A stretch of DNA of 64,000 nt. It comes from Gayadomonas joobiniege G7 (lineage in GTDB: Bacteria; Pseudomonadota; Gammaproteobacteria; Enterobacterales; Alteromonadaceae). The translations under genes were made by a program, and so were the position numbers. Within the stretch, counting starts at the first letter, position 1, and every line of letters starts with the position of its first letter. The notes under the pieces were generated by a model. The model did not search any database and was not told where the DNA came from. It saw only the letters and a list, made by a program, of their open reading frames with translations. This document shows positions 57,762 through 64,000 of the stretch, piece by piece. The DNA is taken from the NCBI RefSeq assembly GCF_000300815.1, contig NZ_AMRX01000001.1:1-64000 (forward strand). The letters are read 5' to 3'.

Positions 57762-60700
57762 TTAGTCATTATCACTACTGAAATCGGCATTTAACGCATC
57801 AGTCAGGGCGCGTTCAGCTTCGTCGGCTGAAACCGAGGTTTCAATAACAGGCTCTTGCGCCTGCTGACGTTTTTGCTGTCGTTTCTGATGATACGCAAAA
57901 CCTGTACCGGCTGGAATTAAGCGACCAACAATTACGTTTTCTTTCAAACCACGTAAATCATCGGCTTTACCACCAACAGCTGCTTCAGTTAATACACGGG
58001 TCGTTTCTTGGAACGAAGCCGCAGAAATAAATGATTCTGTTGATAGTGACGCTTTAGTGATACCTAATAAGAGGTATTCGTAAGACGCCGGTTGTTTGTT
58101 TTCGGCTTCTAATTCACGATTGGCGATATTAACCGCAGCCACTTCTGCTGTTTCTCCGGCTAAGAACTGGCTATCACCAGCTGACTTAATTTCGCACTTA
58201 CGCAACATTTGACGTACGATGACTTCAATGTGCTTATCGTTAATTTTTACACCTTGCAAACGGTATACTTCTTGAACTTCGTTGACGATGTAGTTACAAA
58301 CATCCTGGATACCACGTAAACGTAAAATGTCATGTGGTGATTCTGGACCATCTGCAATGACCTCACCTTTTTCAACTTGTTCACCTTCAAAGACGTTTAA
58401 CTGACGCCATTTCGGGATCATTTCTTCGTGCTGGACGCCAGCCTGGTCTGCGGTAATGATTAAGCGACGCTTGCCTTTTGTCTCTTTACCAAAACTAACG
58501 GTCCCAGAGATCTCTGCCAAAATAGCTGGATCTTTTGGTTTGCGCGCTTCAAACAAATCGGCAACGCGTGGCAGACCACCCGTAATATCCCGAGTTTTTG
58601 AACTCTCCTGCGGGATACGTGCAATGGCGTCACCTGAATGCACTTGAGCACCATCTTCTAGGTTGACTAACGCATTACCTGGTAAGAAGTACTGAGCTGG
58701 CATTTCGGTACCACTCATATTTACCGCTTGGCCATTTTCATCAACCAAACGGATAGCGGGACGCATTTCTTTACCCGAACCAGTGCGATCTTTTGGATCG
58801 ATAACAACGATGCTAGATAAACCTGTCAATTCGTCTGTTTGACGCGTAATAGTTACACCATCAACCATATCGTGGAACTGAACTTTACCCGCGACCTCTG
58901 TGATAATTGGGTGCGTATGCGGATCCCAAGTTGCAATCACTTCGCCACCAGTAACAGCTTCACCTTCGGCTTTAGTTAACGTTGCACCATAAGGGATTTT
59001 ATAACGCTCACGCTGACGGCCTTGCTCATCGATAACAGTTAATTCGCTTGAACGTGAAGTAATCACTAATTCGTTATTAGAATTAGTTACGTGCTTCACA
59101 CGGGCTAACTTGATAGAACCATCCGTTTTAACCTGAATGCTGTTTTCAGCAGAGGCTCTTGATGCAGCACCACCAATGTGGAAAGTACGCATGGTTAACT
59201 GAGTACCTGGTTCACCGATTGATTGAGCTGCGATAACCCCAACAGACTCGCCTTGGTTAATCAGGTGTCCACGAGCTAAGTCACGACCGTAACATTTACC
59301 ACAGACGCCAAAGTCATTGTTACAAGTGATAACGGAGCGTACTTTAACTTCATCAATTGATTTGGCTTCTAACAGGTCACACAAGGCTTCATCAATCATG
59401 ATGTTGCGCTCGATTAACACACTGCCATCTGTGTCTAACACATCTTCAGCAACAACACGACCCAGTACACGCTCACGTAGTGGTTCTACAACGTCACCAC
59501 CTTCAATTAATGGACGCATCCAAGTGCCGTTTTCGGTACCACAATCTTCGCCCATTACAACCATGTCTTGCGCGACGTCAACTAAACGACGGGTCAAATA
59601 ACCAGAGTTTGCAGTTTTTAATGCGGTATCAGCCAAACCTTTACGCGCACCGTGAGTTGAAATAAAGTACTGAAGTACGTTTAAACCTTCACGGAAGTTA
59701 GCAATAATTGGGGTTTCGATGATTGAACCATCTGGCTTAGCCATCAAACCACGCATACCTGCTAACTGACGGATCTGAGCAGGTGAACCCCGTGCACCAG
59801 AGTCAGCCATCATGTAAATAGAGTTAAAGCTAGCTTGTTCCTCTTCTTCACCTTTGGCATTGGTCACTATATCTTTAGACAGGTTATCCATCATTGACTT
59901 AGCAACACGTTCGTTCGCAGACGACCAAATATCAATAATTTTATTGTATTTTTCGCCAGCGGTCACTAAACCAGATTGGAACTGCTCCTGAATTTCGCTT
60001 ACTTCAGCTTCGGCTTCATCAATGATGCCTTTTTTCGCTTCTGGAATAACCATATCTTGCAGACCCACAGATACACCTGAAACCATTGCATAATGGAAAC
60101 CTGTATACATAATTTGGTCAGCAAAAATAACGGTATCTTTCAGACCTAATGAACGGTACGAAGTGTTCAATAAACGTGAAATCTGCTTTTTACCCATAGG
60201 TTGGTTGATTAACTCAAACGGCATACCTTTAGGTAAAATTAGTGATAAGATAGCACGACCCGCAGTTGTATCAACGATGCTGGTTTTAGCTTCCATTTCA
60301 CCTTGTTCGTTTTCAACATATTCGGTTAAACGAACTTTTACGCGAGAGTGCAGCTCAACAAATCCAGTGCGATATGCTTTTTCAGCTTCTTTTGGATCTT
60401 TAAATACTGTGCCTTCGCCTAAACCATTCACTTTATCACGCGTCATATAGTACAAGCCCAATACAACGTCCTGTGAAGGAACGATAATAGGCTCACCATT
60501 AGCAGGTGATAAAATGTTGTTGGTTGACATCATAAGCGCACGAGCTTCTAACTGTGCTTCTAATGTCAGTGGTACGTGAACCGCCATCTGGTCACCATCG
60601 AAGTCAGCGTTATACGCCGCACAAACTAATGGATGCAGATGAATTGCTTTACCTTCGATTAAAACAGGTTCAAACGCCTGGATACCTAATCTGTGCAAAG

Positions 60701-61982
60701 TAGGTGCACGGTTTAATAAAACCGGGTGTTCACGAATTACTTCATCTAACACATCCCAAACTTCTGGTGCTTCACGCTCTACTAATTTTTTAGCAGCTTT
60801 GATGGTTGTTGCTAAACCGCGTAATTCTAATTTGCCGTAAATAAATGGTTTGAATAATTCAAGTGCCATTTTTTTCGGTAAACCACACTGGTGTAAGCGT
60901 AACGTTGGGCCTACTGTGATAACAGAACGACCAGAGTAGTCAACACGCTTACCCAACAAGTTCTGACGGAAACGACCTTGTTTACCTTTGATCATGTCGG
61001 CCAAAGATTTTAATGGACGTTTGTTAGAGCCAGTGATAGCTCGGCCACGGCGACCATTGTCTAATAAGGCGTCAACCGCTTCTTGTAACATACGTTTTTC
61101 ATTGCGAACAATAATGTCCGGCGCAGCTAAATCTAACAAGCGCTTTAAACGGTTGTTACGGTTGATCACTCGACGATATAAATCGTTCAGATCAGACGTT
61201 GCAAAACGACCACCGTCCAATGGTACTAAAGGTCGTAAATCAGGTGGCAGTACCGGCAATACTGTCATGATCATCCAAACAGGATCATTCCCTGATTGGT
61301 GAAACGCTTCCATTAACTTAAGACGTTTAGTGATCTTTTTACGCTTAGTTTCTGAGTTGGTTTCAGGCAATTCTTCGCGCATTTCGCGGATCTGTTGCTC
61401 TAAATCTATATGCTTTAATAAGTCCAGAACCGCTTCTGCACCCATTTTAGCTTCAAACTCGTCACCATATTCTTCTAGCGCATCTAGATAATCTTCTTCA
61501 TTTAAAAGCTGGCTGCGCTCTAAACTGGTCATGCCAGGCTCAGTGACAACAAATGATTCAAAATATAAAACGCGTTCGATGTCACGTAAGGTCATATCTA
61601 ACATTAAACCAATACGGGACGGTAATGATTTTAAGAACCATATGTGGGCAACTGGGCTCGCTAATTCGATGTGACCCATGCGCTCACGACGCACTTTAGT
61701 GAGCGTCACTTCAACGCCACACTTTTCACAAATTACACCACGGTGCTTAAGACGTTTGTATTTACCACACAAACATTCGTAATCTTTAACAGGACCAAAG
61801 ATACGCGCACAGAATAAACCATCGCGTTCCGGTTTAAAGGTACGATAGTTAATGGTTTCAGGCTTTTTAACTTCACCAAATGACCATGAACGGATCATAT
61901 CTGGTGATGCCAGACCAATGCGAATACTGTCAAATTCTTCAGTTTTATTCTGCTGCTTGAGAAACTTCAGTAAGTCTTTCAC
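57762..61982 (-). CDS. rpoC: DNA-directed RNA polymerase subunit beta'
   Basis: 1406 aa. Largest catalytic subunit of RNA polymerase. The N-terminal zinc site is [19 protein letters not shown], the active-centre Asp triad is [12 protein letters not shown], and a second zinc site is seen in the [13 protein letters not shown] region. The C-terminal acidic tail [12 protein letters not shown] follows a Gln-rich stretch. The start is GTG 61982: GGAG lies seven bases upstream and the protein then begins with [21 protein letters not shown] as in E. coli; the 15-codon upstream extension lies in the gap after rpoB and has no homologue. Confidence 0.97.
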   Translation of the reverse strand: MKDLLKFLKQQNKTEEFDSIRIGLASPDMIRSWSFGEVKKPETINYRTFKPERDGLFCARIFGPVKDYECLCGKYKRLKHRGVICEKCGVEVTLTKVRRERMGHIELASPVAHIWFLKSLPSRIGLMLDMTLRDIERVLYFESFVVTEPGMTSLERSQLLNEEDYLDALEEYGDEFEAKMGAEAVLDLLKHIDLEQQIREMREELPETNSETKRKKITKRLKLMEAFHQSGNDPVWMIMTVLPVLPPDLRPLVPLDGGRFATSDLNDLYRRVINRNNRLKRLLDLAAPDIIVRNEKRMLQEAVDALLDNGRRGRAITGSNKRPLKSLADMIKGKQGRFRQNLLGKRVDYSGRSVITVGPTLRLHQCGLPKKMALELFKPFIYGKLELRGLATTIKAAKKLVEREAPEVWDVLDEVIREHPVLLNRAPTLHRLGIQAFEPVLIEGKAIHLHPLVCAAYNADFDGDQMAVHVPLTLEAQLEARALMMSTNNILSPANGEPIIVPSQDVVLGLYYMTRDKVNGLGEGTVFKDPKEAEKAYRTGFVELHSRVKVRLTEYVENEQGEMEAKTSIVDTTAGRAILSLILPKGMPFELINQPMGKKQISRLLNTSYRSLGLKDTVIFADQIMYTGFHYAMVSGVSVGLQDMVIPEAKKGIIDEAEAEVSEIQEQFQSGLVTAGEKYNKIIDIWSSANERVAKSMMDNLSKDIVTNAKGEEEEQASFNSIYMMADSGARGSPAQIRQLAGMRGLMAKPDGSIIETPIIANFREGLNVLQYFISTHGARKGLADTALKTANSGYLTRRLVDVAQDMVVMGEDCGTENGTWMRPLIEGGDVVEPLRERVLGRVVAEDVLDTDGSVLIERNIMIDEALCDLLEAKSIDEVKVRSVITCNNDFGVCGKCYGRDLARGHLINQGESVGVIAAQSIGEPGTQLTMRTFHIGGAASRASAENSIQVKTDGSIKLARVKHVTNSNNELVITSRSSELTVIDEQGRQRERYKIPYGATLTKAEGEAVTGGEVIATWDPHTHPIITEVAGKVQFHDMVDGVTITRQTDELTGLSSIVVIDPKDRTGSGKEMRPAIRLVDENGQAVNMSGTEMPAQYFLPGNALVNLEDGAQVHSGDAIARIPQESSKTRDITGGLPRVADLFEARKPKDPAILAEISGTVSFGKETKGKRRLIITADQAGVQHEEMIPKWRQLNVFEGEQVEKGEVIADGPESPHDILRLRGIQDVCNYIVNEVQEVYRLQGVKINDKHIEVIVRQMLRKCEIKSAGDSQFLAGETAEVAAVNIANRELEAENKQPASYEYLLLGITKASLSTESFISAASFQETTRVLTEAAVGGKADDLRGLKENVIVGRLIPAGTGFAYHQKRQQKRQQAQEPVIETSVSADEAERALTDALNADFSSDND

Positions 61983-62012
61983 GCTGATTCTCCACTCGGA
62001 GTTAAAATCCAA

Positions 62013-62033
62013 GCTGCGGTGTAACACCGCAGC
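62013..62033 (-). other. Hairpin in the rpoB-rpoC gap
   Basis: GCTGCGGTG-TTA-CACCGCAGC, a perfect 9-bp stem in the 74-bp rpoB-rpoC gap. E. coli has an RNase III processing hairpin at this place; here there is no T-run directly after it, so it is more likely a processing or stability element than a terminator. Confidence 0.65.
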
Positions 62034-62056
62034 CTCTCATGTCTAGCCGATGAAGC

Positions 62057-64000
62057 TTATTCTTCTTCCAGCTCGATGTTGATGCCCAGAGAGCGAATCT
62101 CTTTAAGTAATACGTTAAAGGATTCAGGAATACCTGGCTCCATTTTATGATTACCATCAACAATATTTTTGTACATCTTAGTACGGCCATTCACGTCATC
62201 CGACTTAACCGTAAGCATTTCTTGCAGCGTATAAGATGCACCATAAGCTTCAAGTGCCCACACTTCCATCTCACCGAAGCGCTGACCACCAAACTGTGCT
62301 TTACCACCTAATGGTTGCTGCGTTACTAAGCTGTAAGAGCCAGTTGAACGCGCGTGCATTTTATCATCAACCAAGTGGTTAAGTTTAAGCATATACATGT
62401 AACCAACAGTTACTTTACGCTCAAACTCACGACCAGTACGGCCGTCATACAGTTGAATCTGACCATCTTCCGGGATCCCGGCCAGGGTCAATAATTCTTT
62501 TAATTCAGGCTCTTTTGCACCGTCAAATACTGGCGTTGCAACAGGTAAACCTTTTTTCAGGTGTTCGGCCAAACGATAAACTTCTTCATCGCTAAAGCTG
62601 GCAATATCTACGCCTTGGGTATTACCACCAACATCATACACGCTCTGCAGGTAATTACGTAACTCATGCAACTCACGTTGCTCAGCTAACATCTTGTTAA
62701 TTTGAGTCCCGATACCACGTGCGGCTGCACCTAAGTGAGTTTCTAAGATCTGCCCTACGTTCATCCGTGACGGTACACCCAATGGGTTTAATACAATATC
62801 GACAGGCTCGCCTGTTTCATCGTATGGCATATCTTCGATTGGCAGGATAGTTGAGATAACACCTTTGTTACCGTGACGCCCCGCCATCTTATCACCAGAC
62901 TGAATATGACGTTTAACCGCTAAATAAACTTTAACAATTTTCAAAACACCCGGTGCTAAATCATCACCTTGAGTGATCTTACGTCGTTTAGCTTCTAACT
63001 TTTTGTCAAACTCGTCATGTAGATCTTGGTATTGCTCAGAAATCGCTTCTAATTCATTTTGTGCTTCTTCATCGTTCAAGCTTTGATTAAACCATTTAGC
63101 TTTATCTAATGAATCAATCACAGACTCGGCAATACCACCTTTGATTAATACAGCACGTGCACGAGCAAAGATATCGTCTTCGAATATCTTCATTTCTGTG
63201 CCTAAATCTTTTTTGATTTCGGCCACTTGCATTTGTTCAATTTCTTTCGCTCTTTGGTCTTTTTCAACCCCGTCACGAGTAAATACTTGAACATCTATTA
63301 CTGTACCCGTCACGCTGGTAGGTACACGCAATGAGCTATCTTTTACATCAGAGGCTTTTTCACCAAAAATAGCTCTTAGTAGTTTTTCTTCTGGTGTTAA
63401 TTGAGTTTCACCTTTTGGTGTCACTTTACCAACCAGAATATCGCCACCTTTAACTTCGGCACCAATATAAACAACACCAGACTCATCTAACTTAGATAAT
63501 GCAGACTCACCAACGTTAGGAATATCCGAAGTAATCTCTTCTGGACCTAATTTAGTATCACGAGCAATACAAGATAACTCTTGAATATGAATGGTCGTTA
63601 ATCTGTCTTCCTGAACAACACGCTCAGACACCAAGATTGAATCTTCGAAGTTATAACCGTTCCAAGGCATAAATGCGATACGCATGTTTTGCCCTAACGC
63701 TAATTCACCTAAGTCAGTTGACGGACCGTCGGCTAACACGTCACCTCGAACCACTGGGATGCCGGGCTCAACGGTTGGACGCTGATTTATACAAGTGTTC
63801 TGATTAGAACGTGTGTATTTAGTCAGGTTATAAATATCTATACCTGCTTCACCCGGTACGGTTTCAGCGTCATTCACTTTAACAACGATACGGCTGGCAT
63901 CAACGTATTCGATCACACCACCCCGTTTAGCAACAACAGTAACACCTGAATCCTTAGCAACTGTTTTTTCAACGCCAGTACCTACTAATGGCTTATCAGC
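62057..64000 (-). CDS. rpoB: DNA-directed RNA polymerase subunit beta (3' part, runs off the window)
   Basis: The C-terminal 647 residues of RpoB; the reading frame stays open to the window edge and the start lies beyond 64000. Recognisable parts: [26 protein letters not shown] at the edge, [32 protein letters not shown] (active-centre Lys/His region), [11 protein letters not shown], and the C-terminal [18 protein letters not shown] and [20 protein letters not shown]. The rifampicin-resistance region is not in the window. It is upstream of rpoC in the same operon. Confidence 0.97.
   Translation of the reverse strand, partial: ADKPLVGTGVEKTVAKDSGVTVVAKRGGVIEYVDASRIVVKVNDAETVPGEAGIDIYNLTKYTRSNQNTCINQRPTVEPGIPVVRGDVLADGPSTDLGELALGQNMRIAFMPWNGYNFEDSILVSERVVQEDRLTTIHIQELSCIARDTKLGPEEITSDIPNVGESALSKLDESGVVYIGAEVKGGDILVGKVTPKGETQLTPEEKLLRAIFGEKASDVKDSSLRVPTSVTGTVIDVQVFTRDGVEKDQRAKEIEQMQVAEIKKDLGTEMKIFEDDIFARARAVLIKGGIAESVIDSLDKAKWFNQSLNDEEAQNELEAISEQYQDLHDEFDKKLEAKRRKITQGDDLAPGVLKIVKVYLAVKRHIQSGDKMAGRHGNKGVISTILPIEDMPYDETGEPVDIVLNPLGVPSRMNVGQILETHLGAAARGIGTQINKMLAEQRELHELRNYLQSVYDVGGNTQGVDIASFSDEEVYRLAEHLKKGLPVATPVFDGAKEPELKELLTLAGIPEDGQIQLYDGRTGREFERKVTVGYMYMLKLNHLVDDKMHARSTGSYSLVTQQPLGGKAQFGGQRFGEMEVWALEAYGASYTLQEMLTVKSDDVNGRTKMYKNIVDGNHKMEPGIPESFNVLLKEIRSLGINIELEEE

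Overview
The window reads as chromosome of a marine gammaproteobacterium, most likely Alteromonadales and near Alteromonadaceae (Catenovulum-like genera are a guess). The reasons are the conserved gene orders (rlmD-relA-mazG, rpoBC-rpsL-rpsG-fusA-tuf, glpE-glpG, cysD-cysN-cysC), an ArcA/ArcB pair, a Vibrio/Shewanella-style TtpC-ExbB-ExbD-TonB cassette with a DUF3450 protein and a TPR protein, and moderately AT-rich DNA. There is no prophage, insertion sequence or CRISPR array. It looks like core genome with a few accessory cassettes.

Layout. 1-5270: a complete rRNA operon on the minus strand (16S, a spacer without tRNA, 23S, 5S, terminator) with tandem GC-discriminator promoters and boxB/boxA antitermination signals. 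5434-9093: greB (+), then acnB and a HIT-family gene (-), with a shared bidirectional terminator between greB and acnB. 9332-18885 (-): a TonB-dependent uptake block, made of a beta-helix lipoprotein and an outer-membrane receptor in one unit, and DUF3450-TtpC-ExbB-ExbD-TonB-TPR in a second. 19168-22949 (+): fau, rpiA, serA and two bacterioferritin genes. 22962-28052 (-): a hypothetical gene, mazG, relA and rlmD. 28179-30453: two tRNA-Val (-), gltX (+), tRNA-Ala and three tRNA-Glu (+). 30515-32282 (+): two tandem FimT/GspH pseudopilins and an orphan FliL-like protein. 32279-36720: nudE-cysQ-yceI-glpE-glpG (-), yrfG (+), then the sulfate-activation operon cysD-DHH-cysN-SLC13-cysC, which runs from 41789 down to 36127 (-). 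41893-45192 (-): a large hybrid histidine kinase. 45228-49376 (+): rsmC, glgC, glgA and a small secreted protein. 49345-53231: a DUF3293 gene (-), arcA (+) and arcB (-). 53321-64000 (-): tuf, fusA, rpsG, rpsL, rpoC and the 3' part of rpoB.

The most notable signal is that both transcription units of the TonB block are preceded by the same architecture. Each has four 7-bp half-sites resembling the PhoB site CTGTCAT at an exact 11-bp period, with a -10-like hexamer exactly 10 bp downstream of the last half-site. This suggests a phosphate-starvation-controlled outer-membrane uptake system with its own energising complex and a surface lipoprotein of unknown ligand. Other points: a bacterioferritin pair split into a heme-ligand subunit and a ferroxidase subunit; a str-operon promoter placed so that its own transcripts lack half of the upstream rpoC terminator hairpin; a DHH phosphoesterase embedded in the sulfate-activation operon; and a tail-to-tail arcA/arcB pair whose ArcB lacks one of the two E. 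coli redox cysteines.
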